A program made the position numbers and the translations under genes. Below are positions 1 through 6,828 of a DNA stretch of 64,000 nucleotides, piece by piece. Below the pieces are notes generated by a model, which was given only the letters and a program-made list of their open reading frames with translations, had not been told where the DNA came from and searched no databases. The DNA lies in the NCBI GenBank assembly GCA_027450185.1, contig DAIDKF010000001.1, positions 1 through 64,000 on the forward strand, read 5' to 3'. The DNA is from Granulicella sp. (lineage in GTDB: Bacteria; Acidobacteriota; Terriglobia; Terriglobales; Acidobacteriaceae). Position 1 is the stretch's first letter. Each line of letters opens with the position of its first letter.

Positions 1-135
1 CCCAAGCTCGACCACCATCGTCTCTTCGTGTTGATCCATGGACTTGTCTCCGTTGTTCTCAAAATCCTTGTCCGAGAGCCGGATGCGGGAAGACGGTCCG
101 TCCGGTTCGATGAGCGGGGTGTGAAAACGGGACAT
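1..135 (-). CDS. Partial unknown protein (N-terminal 45 residues)
   Basis: A minus-strand frame starts with ATG at 133-135 and stays open to the window edge, so only the first 45 residues are visible. They begin MSRFHTPLIEPDG and are rich in charged residues (SDKDFENNGDK), with no signal peptide or membrane segment. It is too short for the ORF track and I do not recognise the family. It reads away from the transposase to its right. It could be a real truncated-by-window gene or a chance frame; the normal codon pattern slightly favours a real gene. Confidence 0.4.
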   Translation of the reverse strand, partial: MSRFHTPLIEPDGPSSRIRLSDKDFENNGDKSMDQHEETMVVELG

Positions 136-418
136 GATGCGGATATTGAGGCACCGGCAACCGAAAGGGCCGGGAACGGATAGGCCCCATCTAAAGAACC
201 GCGTCACACCTCGACTCTACTGAAGGCGCTGCGATTGCTGTTTTGGGCTGACAAGGTTGCCCGGCAGATGCTCATCGCTGATTGAGGTTGGCGGTATCGC
301 CGGGCGGGCGGCCTTGAGGGTGTGCTCACGGGGTGCAGGCAGTTTTTGTGCATGGCTTTCCTGCGTACGCTGTTTGCGCAGAGATGGAACATGAGGATGA
401 TGGTTCGCCGGGACGTTG

Positions 419-1795
419 CTACCCCGGTGAGGCGCCGAGCGCAGCGGCCACCTGCTGGAAGGCCGGAAGAAACGGGAACGATGCGGGCAGATGCAGCACC
501 ATGCGCCGCACCGAAACCATGACGCGGGCGCGCAGCTTCAGCAGCCGTTCGCGCAGCGTCCATACCTGGGCGCGGGAGCAGTTGCTGCCCGCGGCGCATA
601 GGCGCAACTCCTGCATCAGCACGTAAGCCGCGGCGGTCAGCAGCACGCGGAACTGGTTGGCCCAGAAGCTGCTGCAACTGGTGCGGTCGATCTCCAACGC
701 GTGCAGTTCCTTGATCCGGTTCTCGATCTCGCCGCGCTGGCAGTAGACCTCTTCGTAGATCCACTGCGGCGTCTGCTGTAGGTTGGTGATGACGAAGCGC
801 GGATTATCTTTCGGCTCTTTGCCGTCGGCGCGGACCACCTCGGCCTTGAAGATCATGCGGCGTTCGCGCGGCCAGGTGTTGGCTGCGTAGCTCGTTTCGC
901 TGTAGACGTGTTCGGTCTTGCCGGTCACTTCGGCGAGCACGCGTGCAACCTGCATCGCCGCTTCTGCCTCGCGCTGTAGTACCGCGTTGCTGGCCATTGC
1001 AACAACATATTCCAGACCAGGTTCGGCGTCCAGAAAGTCGAGCAACTCGGGATGCGCGAAGCCGCCATCGAGGCGAACCCGGATGCGAGCGCCCGGGAAG
1101 AAGTGGCGGACCATCATCAGCAGGCGGCGCAGAATCCCCACCGCTCCCACCGGCGCGGTCACGTTGCCGGGACGCAGCACGGCGGCGCACAGATACTGCT
1201 CGGCCTCGTCGTTGAAGCTGACAAAACCCATCACCGGAAGGTAGCACCAGCTATCGTAGTGGCCGTTGAAGAACGACATCTGCTGCGCGCCGTGCGTCGG
1301 ATCGTCGGTCGGATCGAGATCGAGGGTGACCAGCAGAGCACGGTTGCCTAGCCGCTTGGCATGGCGCTCGATCACGCTGGTTGCGAGCGTCTCGCCCATG
1401 CGGTAAAGCTGCTTGCGGTCCACCGCATTCTCAAAGCGCGACAGCGTAGGCTGCGAGGCCAGATCCAGGCCCGTCACCGGATCGCGGCCCAGCAGCATCT
1501 TGTGCACCGGATCGGCGCCGAGCCGCGCCGAGTCGTTGGCGTCCGCATAGCCGCACGCAATCGAGAACACGCGCTGCGCCAGCAACTCGTTGAGCGAGTG
1601 CTCCACCTTGCCTGCCTGCCGCTTGTCCTCCACGCATCCGGCCAGGCCTTCGATCAATCCATAGCGCCGCTCGGCGGCCTTCAGCAGGATCGCTCCTCCA
1701 TCGGAGGAGCCCTGCCGCTGATCGAACTTCAACACCGCTGGCTTGGCGAAAAGCTCGGGAAACAATAAACACTCTGTCATGGTAAAGTCGATCAC
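419..1795 (-). CDS. IS1380-family DDE transposase
   Basis: This 458-residue protein cuts and rejoins its own IS ends. The IS1380 hallmark around residues 157-170 (LDLDPTDDPTHGAQQ) carries the first catalytic Asp. The second lies in RVRLDGGFAHPELL near residue 240, and the Glu region is RGEIENRIKELHALE about 100 residues later. The C-terminus (VRRMVLHLPASFPF, ending ALGASPG) is the normal family end, so the gene appears intact. The GTG start at 1795 has AGAGG just upstream; an ATG at 1780 is the alternative. It lies in a gene-poor flank beside a tRNA scar. Family membership is confident; present mobility is not known. Confidence 0.93.
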   Translation of the reverse strand: MIDFTMTECLLFPELFAKPAVLKFDQRQGSSDGGAILLKAAERRYGLIEGLAGCVEDKRQAGKVEHSLNELLAQRVFSIACGYADANDSARLGADPVHKMLLGRDPVTGLDLASQPTLSRFENAVDRKQLYRMGETLATSVIERHAKRLGNRALLVTLDLDPTDDPTHGAQQMSFFNGHYDSWCYLPVMGFVSFNDEAEQYLCAAVLRPGNVTAPVGAVGILRRLLMMVRHFFPGARIRVRLDGGFAHPELLDFLDAEPGLEYVVAMASNAVLQREAEAAMQVARVLAEVTGKTEHVYSETSYAANTWPRERRMIFKAEVVRADGKEPKDNPRFVITNLQQTPQWIYEEVYCQRGEIENRIKELHALEIDRTSCSSFWANQFRVLLTAAAYVLMQELRLCAAGSNCSRAQVWTLRERLLKLRARVMVSVRRMVLHLPASFPFLPAFQQVAAALGASPG

Positions 1796-1859
1796 GCGAT
1801 AGCCTCTTTTGTTGCCTCAAACACTGCCTCAACAACATGTTTGTAGCACAAGAGGCTTT

Positions 1860-1887
1860 CGCTTCTTCAGCCTTCACGAATTATCCG
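1860..1887. repeat. IS-end direct repeat, copy 1
   Basis: These 28 bases just upstream of the transposase match 2041-2068 with one mismatch (CGCTTCTTCAGCCTTCACGA against CGCTTCTTCAACCTTCACGA, then the same eight bases). It is read as the inner part of the IS right terminus. Confidence 0.7.
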
Positions 1888-2032
1888 GGCTAATGACCTA
1901 CCCTACATCGGTGTGATCACATCTCCGTTTTTTGGACAGGCCGTGGCAGCAAACCCGCCACGCAGGATGCAGATCAGCGCCGAGTTTACCTTCTAACTGG
2001 ATGACCTGCATGGATGCGGGCTGACCTAACAA

Positions 2033-2068
2033 GGATAATTCGCTTCTTCAACCTTCACGAATTATCCG
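2033..2068. repeat. Solo IS-end copy forming a perfect palindrome
   Basis: The second copy of the 28-base IS-end repeat (2041-2068) overlaps a perfect 10-bp inverted repeat: GGATAATTCG at 2033-2042 and CGAATTATCC at 2058-2067, separated by 15 bases. Copy 1 beside the transposase has only the right arm. The simplest reading is a remnant terminus from an earlier insertion or rearrangement; a small non-autonomous derivative is possible. Confidence 0.6.
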
Positions 2069-2376
2069 CGCCAGGATAACGGCGTTGTGGCATGAAGGTA
2101 TTCTCTTGGATTTACGTGGCATGTTCTGTTGGATGGAAATTCGGGCTGATCCCCCACAGTTCAGCCCGGTGCTCCGCTTGGTAAAAGTTTGTCGCATCTT
2201 TGTCGCAAATACAGCCCATTGGGCCGGTTTTGCCGACTCTTCCGGTTTATAAGTCCTTTACCGTCTATAATTTGGCTAGGGACTCACTTCATGGCATGGA
2301 AGCGGTGATTAAATCATGAGTCTCGACACCTAGCAGCACACTCATGGAAGCGGGCCTTCCTTCCCGTGACGTCCTT

Positions 2377-2415
2377 CCAAGAGATCTTGCGTGCTGACGC
2401 ACGCAGGTCTCTTGG
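2377..2415. other. Strong 16-bp hairpin, function unknown
   Basis: CCAAGAGATCTTGCGTG pairs with CACGCAGGTCTCTTGG across a six-base loop, with one bulged T and one G-T pair. No T-run follows on either strand, so it is not a standard intrinsic terminator. It lies about 110 bases after a TATAAT box and 160 bases before the tRNA fragment. It might be a structured RNA or a recombination site. Confidence 0.5.
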
Positions 2416-2575
2416 TCGGGCTCCGGACGACCCGCTCTGCGAGGTGATGAGCAACAATCAACTCCTCAATGGTGGTGTACAAGTGGTGTACAAATTGGGC
2501 CAGAAACACCCAGCAATACCCGGAAATCTCCTCCAACGAGCCTTACTACACAATAACTTACACAGGGCGGGGCCG

Positions 2576-2621
2576 TTTCGTAATCAGCAGGTCAACGGTT
2601 CAAGTCCGTTCGTCGGCTCCA
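2576..2621 (+). other. tRNA-Thr(CGT) 3' half, att-like scar
   Basis: The sequence fits positions 31-76 of a tRNA: anticodon loop TTCGTAA (anticodon CGT), variable loop AGGTC, a perfect T-arm (AACGG TTCAAGT CCGTT), acceptor strand CGTCGGC, discriminator T and encoded CCA ending at 2621. The 5' half (acceptor strand and D-arm) is absent; what precedes it does not fold. A 3' tRNA half in isolation is the usual mark left by tyrosine-recombinase integration, so the intact tRNA-Thr would lie to the left, outside this window. No integrase is visible here. Confidence 0.8.
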
Positions 2622-2714
2622 TACATTTCATTTCACATGAGAGATTTTTGCACGAGGCGCTGCCGATGGCTGGCAGTGCTTTTTGCGTGCGCGGTGAATG
2701 ATGCGGGGCCTGGA

Positions 2715-3503
2715 CTAACGGGCCATCCAGCCGCCGTCGACGGTGAGGACGGTGCCGGTGACGTAGTCGCTGGCGGGGGAACAGAGAAAGAGCGCGGAGC
2801 CGGCGAGGTCCTGAGGCTGGCCCCAGCGGGCGGCGGGAATTCGTTCGAGAATCTGGCGGTTACGCGTCTCGTCGGCCTGGAGAGCTTCGGTGTTTGTGGT
2901 GGCGAAGTAGCCGGGCGCGATGGCGTTGACCTGGATGCCCCGGGGAGCCCACTCGTTGGCGAGAGCTTTGGTGAGTTGGGCGATGCCGCCCTTGGAGGAG
3001 GCGTAGGCAGGGACGCGGATGCCGCCTTGAAAGCTGAGGAGAGATGCGATGTTGACGATCTTGCCGGTGGAGGAGGAGAGGCAGAAGGCGGCCTTGCGGC
3101 GAAAGATGTCGCGGGCTACGAGCTGGGAGAGCTGGAAGACGCTGGTGAGGTTGACCTGCAGAACGGTTTGCCAGTCTTCGAGGGTGGTGTCTTCGGCGGG
3201 GGCGCGAGAGATGGTGCCAGCGTTGTTGATGAGGATATCGATGTGGCCGAAGTGCTGCTTTGCGGCGTTGAAGAGAGTTTCGGCGCCGGTGGTGGTGGAG
3301 AGATCGGACTGGAAGGCGACGGCGCTGGTGCCGATGGTGGCGGCGGTTTCGTCGGCGGGCCGGCGGTTGCCGTGAACAGCGACCTGTGCGCCGGCCTGGG
3401 CAAGGGCGATGGCGATGGCGGCACCGAGGCCACTGGCTGCTCCCGTAACAAGGGCGACTTTGCCATCGAGGCGGAAGAGTTCGAGGATGTTGCGGGTGGA
3501 CAT
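2715..3503 (-). CDS. kduD: 2-dehydro-3-deoxy-D-gluconate 5-dehydrogenase (SDR family)
   Basis: A cytoplasmic short-chain dehydrogenase of 262 residues. KduD interconverts 2,5-diketo-3-deoxygluconate and 2-keto-3-deoxygluconate with NAD(H), the step after KduI in unsaturated uronate breakdown. Seen are the nucleotide-binding TGAASGLG near residue 20, NNAG near 90, the active-site YASSK pair near 165, and the KduD-like tail GYFATTNTEAL and VDGGWMAR. The partner kduI is 0.7 kb away on the other strand, with a cupin between, which supports this call over a generic SDR. It is transcribed divergently from the cupin. Confidence 0.88.
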   Translation of the reverse strand: MSTRNILELFRLDGKVALVTGAASGLGAAIAIALAQAGAQVAVHGNRRPADETAATIGTSAVAFQSDLSTTTGAETLFNAAKQHFGHIDILINNAGTISRAPAEDTTLEDWQTVLQVNLTSVFQLSQLVARDIFRRKAAFCLSSSTGKIVNIASLLSFQGGIRVPAYASSKGGIAQLTKALANEWAPRGIQVNAIAPGYFATTNTEALQADETRNRQILERIPAARWGQPQDLAGSALFLCSPASDYVTGTVLTVDGGWMAR

Positions 3504-3648
3504 GAGGTCAACTGTACGTGGAGCGGAGGAGCAAATGCAAAACGCCGTGCGGACGGAGACGGTTGGATATGTTGATGTGCGGAGGCGAAGTGACGCGGCG
3601 AGTTGGATTCCTTATGCTGGGTAAGGCAGCAACGTGGAGAGTGCGAGG

Positions 3649-4197
3649 ATGGGATGGCTTGCAGTGGCAACGAATGCGGTTGTGTTGTCGTCGCTGGCGG
3701 CAGCGAGCGGGTTGACGGCGGGCAGGCAGGCCACAGTGGTGCAGGCACCAGTGGCTGCGGCGCCGACGATTCAGACGCAGCCGGAGGTGTTGAATCTTGA
3801 TGGGTTGGCGGAGCGTGGCAAGGCTTTGCTGGAACAGGCGAAAGCGGGCAGTGGCAGCGCGGGGATTATTCTGGCGAACTACAACGGCCACTACACCATG
3901 CTGACGGCGCGCAGCAAGAGCGGAGGCGGAGAGCTGCACAAACACTTTGCGGATTTTCTGATGGTCGTCGATGGCGAGGGGACGGAGATGACGGGTGGGA
4001 GAATGGTAAACGCGAAGGAACTGCCGGGCGGCGAAGTGCACGGGTCTGGACTTGAGGGAGCTACTCCGCATGCGCTGCATAAGGGCGACGTGATTCATAT
4101 TCCGGCAGGGACACCGCATCAGTCGATTGAGGCGCCGGGGCAGACGATCGTTATCTATGTGATCAAGGTGCGGGAGCCGGAGAGCAGTAGTCAGTAA
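3649..4197 (+). CDS. Exported cupin-domain protein
   Basis: About 182 residues from the ATG at 3649; the track start at 3634 adds five residues and neither has a clear ribosome site. An N-terminal hydrophobic stretch (WLAVATNAVVLSSLAAASG) looks like a signal peptide. The rest is one cupin barrel: HKHFADFLMVVDGEG holds the first metal-ligand His and Glu-like region and IPAGTPHQSIEAPG the second His. Such proteins bind small sugars or act as isomerase-like or sensor proteins; the substrate is not visible. It lies directly before kduI (27-base gap), so a role in uronate handling is likely but inferred. Confidence 0.7.
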   Translation: MGWLAVATNAVVLSSLAAASGLTAGRQATVVQAPVAAAPTIQTQPEVLNLDGLAERGKALLEQAKAGSGSAGIILANYNGHYTMLTARSKSGGGELHKHFADFLMVVDGEGTEMTGGRMVNAKELPGGEVHGSGLEGATPHALHKGDVIHIPAGTPHQSIEAPGQTIVIYVIKVREPESSSQ

Positions 4198-4223
4198 GTG
4201 CAGATGGGCGCGAGGAGCAGGGA

Positions 4224-5054
4224 ATGAAGATTGTGCAGATGGCGGATGTGGTTCGGTATCCGAGAATGACGACGGCGGAGTTGCGCGAGACGTTTTTACT
4301 GGAAGCGCTGTTTCGCGAAGGCGAGATAGAGACACGTTATGTGGATCTGGATCGCACGGTGATTGGCGGAGCGGTGCCGACGACCAAGGCTCTGACGCTG
4401 GAGACGCATGCTGAGTTGCGTGCTGAATATTTTCTGGAGCGGCGCGAGTTGGGCGTGCTGAATGTGGGCGGAGCAGGCTCTGTGACGGTTGACGGACAAG
4501 CGTTTGCGCTGGATAAGCTGGACTGCTTGTATGTGGGGCGTGGCAGCAAGGCGGTGACCTTTGCAAGCGATGACGCGAGGACACCGGCGGCCTTCTATCT
4601 GCTGAGCTATCCGGCGCATACGGCGTATCCGACGCGGCTGGCGAAGTTTGCCGAGTTGGAGCCGGTACACCTGGGATCTGAGGAGACGTGCAACAAACGG
4701 TCGATCTATAAAGCCATTTTTCTGGATGGCATTCGAAGCTGCCAGTTGGTGATGGGCTTTACGCTGCTGGCGAAGGGATCGAACTGGAACACGATGCCGC
4801 CGCATACGCATATGCGCCGCAGTGAGGTTTACTTTTACTTCGATGTGGATCCATCGCAACGTGTGGTGCACCTGATGGGTCCGCCGGATGAGACACGGCA
4901 TCTGGTGCTGAGTGATCGCGACGTTGTGGTGTCGCCGGGATGGAGCATTCATGCGGGGGTGGGTACGCAGAGTTATGGGTTCTGCTGGGGGATGGGCGGA
5001 GAGAATCAGCGGTATGACGATATGGATGCTGTGGCGATCGCCGGACTGAAGTAG
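4224..5054 (+). CDS. kduI: 5-dehydro-4-deoxy-D-glucuronate isomerase
   Basis: KduI isomerises 4-deoxy-5-hexosulose uronate (the open form of unsaturated galacturonate or glucuronate from polysaccharide lyases) to 2,5-diketo-3-deoxygluconate, the substrate of KduD. The 276-residue length fits the family. The conserved metal site is visible: NTMPPHTHMRRSEVYFYFD near residues 193-211 gives the His/His/Glu ligands, and the last His lies in VVSPGWSIHAGVGT near 240. The start has a GCAGGGA ribosome site. It is a cytoplasmic Zn cupin, one operon with the cupin before it and perhaps the oxidoreductase after it. Confidence 0.94.
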   Translation: MKIVQMADVVRYPRMTTAELRETFLLEALFREGEIETRYVDLDRTVIGGAVPTTKALTLETHAELRAEYFLERRELGVLNVGGAGSVTVDGQAFALDKLDCLYVGRGSKAVTFASDDARTPAAFYLLSYPAHTAYPTRLAKFAELEPVHLGSEETCNKRSIYKAIFLDGIRSCQLVMGFTLLAKGSNWNTMPPHTHMRRSEVYFYFDVDPSQRVVHLMGPPDETRHLVLSDRDVVVSPGWSIHAGVGTQSYGFCWGMGGENQRYDDMDAVAIAGLK

Positions 5055-5118
5055 CGGAGAGGCTGCGGAACCACGGCGGCAAGTACAACCTGCAAGACGC
5101 AAGACAAGGATGAGGACG

Positions 5119-6129
5119 ATGTCGAAGAGGATTCGCTGGGGAGTGCTCAGCACGGCAGCTATTGGTGTCAACAAAGTGATTCCGGGGATGCAGAAGGGGC
5201 AGTATGTGAGCGTGACGGCGATCGCATCGAGGGACCTTGCCAAGGCGAGAGACGCTGCCGCTGCGTTGGGCATTGCGACGGCTTATGGATCGTACGAAGA
5301 GCTCCTCGCCGACCCGGATATAGATGCTATCTATAATCCACTTCCAAACCAGATGCATGTTCCGTGGACGATTAAAGCTGTGGAGGCGGGAAAACATGTG
5401 CTTTGCGAGAAGCCGCTGAGCATGACGGTGGCGGAGGCCGAGGAGCTGCTCGCGGTGTGCAGGCGAACTGGTGTGAAGGTGGGCGAGGCGTTTATGATCC
5501 GGAGTCATCCGCAATGGCTTCGACTGCGTGCGTTGCTGGACGAAGGGCGGATTGGAGAACTTCGTTCGGTCACGGGATTTTTCAGCTACTTCAATATCAA
5601 TCCGGCGAACATCCGCAACCGGGTGGAGTGCGGCGGTGGCGCGTTGATGGATATCGGCTGCTATCTGATTCACGCTTCGCGCTTCGCTTTCGGCGCGGAA
5701 CCGGCCCGCGTGGTGGCATGCATCGACCGCGACCCGCAGATGCACACGGACCGTCTTACGTCGGCAATGCTTGACTTTCCATGTGGACAGTCGATCCTGA
5801 CGTGCAGCACGCAGTTGGCTCCGTATCAGCGGGTGCACTTTGTTGGAACCCGCGGGCGCATCGAGATGGAGATTCCATTCAACGCGCCTATCGACCGTCC
5901 GACACGTCTGTTCATCGACGACGGCAGAGATCTGTTTGGAGGTGGCATGGTGACGGAGAGTTTCGCGGTGTGCGATCAGTACACGCTGCAGGGCGATGCG
6001 TTTTCGAAGGCTTTGCTGGAAGGCGGGGAGGTTCCGGTACCGGTTGGGGATGCCATCAAGAACATGGCGGTGATTGAAGCCATCTTTGCGTCTGCCGTCT
6101 CCGGCCAATGGGAACGCCCACGGGGATGA
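5119..6129 (+). CDS. Gfo/Idh/MocA family NAD(P)-dependent sugar oxidoreductase
   Basis: The N-terminal Rossmann fold begins RIRWGVLSTAAIG and is followed by the family hallmark CEKPLSMTVAEAEELL near residue 100. The C-terminal half has GGGALMDIGCYLIHASRFAFG, typical of the GFO_IDH_MocA C-terminal domain with its active-site His. Close relatives include D-xylose 1-dehydrogenase and glucose-fructose oxidoreductase; the sugar is not decidable here. The ATG at 5119 is preferred because AAGGA lies eight bases upstream; the track start 5110 overlaps that site. The stop overlaps the next start (ATGA), so the two are co-translated. No signal peptide; cytoplasmic. Confidence 0.85.
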   Translation: MSKRIRWGVLSTAAIGVNKVIPGMQKGQYVSVTAIASRDLAKARDAAAALGIATAYGSYEELLADPDIDAIYNPLPNQMHVPWTIKAVEAGKHVLCEKPLSMTVAEAEELLAVCRRTGVKVGEAFMIRSHPQWLRLRALLDEGRIGELRSVTGFFSYFNINPANIRNRVECGGGALMDIGCYLIHASRFAFGAEPARVVACIDRDPQMHTDRLTSAMLDFPCGQSILTCSTQLAPYQRVHFVGTRGRIEMEIPFNAPIDRPTRLFIDDGRDLFGGGMVTESFAVCDQYTLQGDAFSKALLEGGEVPVPVGDAIKNMAVIEAIFASAVSGQWERPRG

Positions 6130-6656
6130 AGACGTTTCCACTGTCGAAGGTCTATCAGCTACTTGAACCGGGTCCGGTGGTTCTGCTGACGACTGCGTAC
6201 AAGGGCCGCGCCAACGTCATGACGATGTCGTGGCACATGATGGCCGATTTTGAACCGCCGCTGGTTGCCTGCATTGTCAGCAATTCGGATTACAGCTTTG
6301 CAGCCCTGCGTGCCACGAAAGAGTGTGTGATTGCGATTCCGGCAGTGGAGCTTGCGCCGAAGGTGGTGGCTGTGGGCAACTGCACGGGAAGGGATGAGGA
6401 TAAGTTCGAGAGGTTCGGCCTGACGCGAGCGCCAGCGAAATACGTAGGACCACCGCTGGTGAGAGAGTGCTTCGCCAATCTCGAGTGCAGGGTTGTCGAT
6501 ACGCGGCTGGTCAATAAGTACAATCTTTTCGTCGTGGAAGTGCTCAAGGCGTGGATTGATCCGAAACAGAAGAATCCGAAGACGATTCACCATCATGGAT
6601 ATGGCAGGTTTGTTGTCGATGGCGAAACGATTGAGCTGCCGTCGAGAATGCCGTGA
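6126..6656 (+). CDS. Flavin reductase-like FMN-binding protein
   Basis: A 176-residue flavin-reductase-domain protein (flavoredoxin / NADH:FMN oxidoreductase type). The FMN-binding split barrel shows as LLTTAYKGRANVMTMSW near residue 22, then PPLVACIVSNSDYSF, then IPAVELAPKVVAVGNCTG. The preferred start is the ATG at 6126, which overlaps the previous stop; the track start 6108 adds six residues. These enzymes reduce free flavin or carry electrons to a partner; none is obvious nearby. The coupling to the sugar oxidoreductase is seen, its meaning is not. Confidence 0.82.
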   Translation: MKTFPLSKVYQLLEPGPVVLLTTAYKGRANVMTMSWHMMADFEPPLVACIVSNSDYSFAALRATKECVIAIPAVELAPKVVAVGNCTGRDEDKFERFGLTRAPAKYVGPPLVRECFANLECRVVDTRLVNKYNLFVVEVLKAWIDPKQKNPKTIHHHGYGRFVVDGETIELPSRMP

Positions 6657-6828
6657 AGGGATTCGGCGGTGTGGTGCGGGAGTTTGCTGGCTCTCCTGCC
6701 TCTCGGGCAAGAAATTGATGTGCAGCGCGTCACAGTCCACTGTGAGGCAATGGAGATATGCTCTGATGCGGCAAAGGGTGAAGGCCGCCTTCGGGATCTC
6801 CCGCCGTTTGCCTGGCTAAGGAGTGGAC

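Larger units (their letters stand above)
259..1890 (-). mobile_element. IS1380-family insertion sequence (ends approximate)
   Basis: The element is defined by its full-length transposase. The right end is placed at 1890 because the sequence just upstream of the transposase (CGAATTATCCGGGC) recurs in part at 2058-2067, as expected of a shared IS end. The left end is a guess: GCCCGG at 259 starts like the right end read on the other strand, and both carry GCTGA about 20 bases in, but the rest does not match. The flanking four bases (GGTT and TAAT) are not a target duplication. The left boundary is therefore unproven; an IS of about 1.6 kb would suit the family. Confidence 0.45.
1891..2575. other. 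Gene-free stretch between the IS and the tRNA-Thr scar
   Basis: No convincing coding frame lies here; the track ORFs at 2342-2701 have no recognisable family and run through the tRNA fragment. The stretch holds the solo IS-end palindrome, a perfect -10 box TATAAT at 2266-2271 without a good -35, and a strong hairpin at 2377-2415. It is probably the distal end of an integrated element. Confidence 0.5.

Noticed and set aside
255-1894. Target-site duplication of the IS1380 element
   Set aside because: The four flanking bases differ (GGTT and TAAT) for the proposed ends.
2469-3575. 368-residue plus-strand ORF
   Set aside because: It is antisense to kduD and runs through the tRNA-Thr fragment; Gly/Asp/Val-rich shadow translation of a GC-rich gene.
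4759-6141. 460-residue minus-strand ORF
   Set aside because: Antisense shadow of kduI and the oxidoreductase; Arg/His/Ser-rich with no family motifs.
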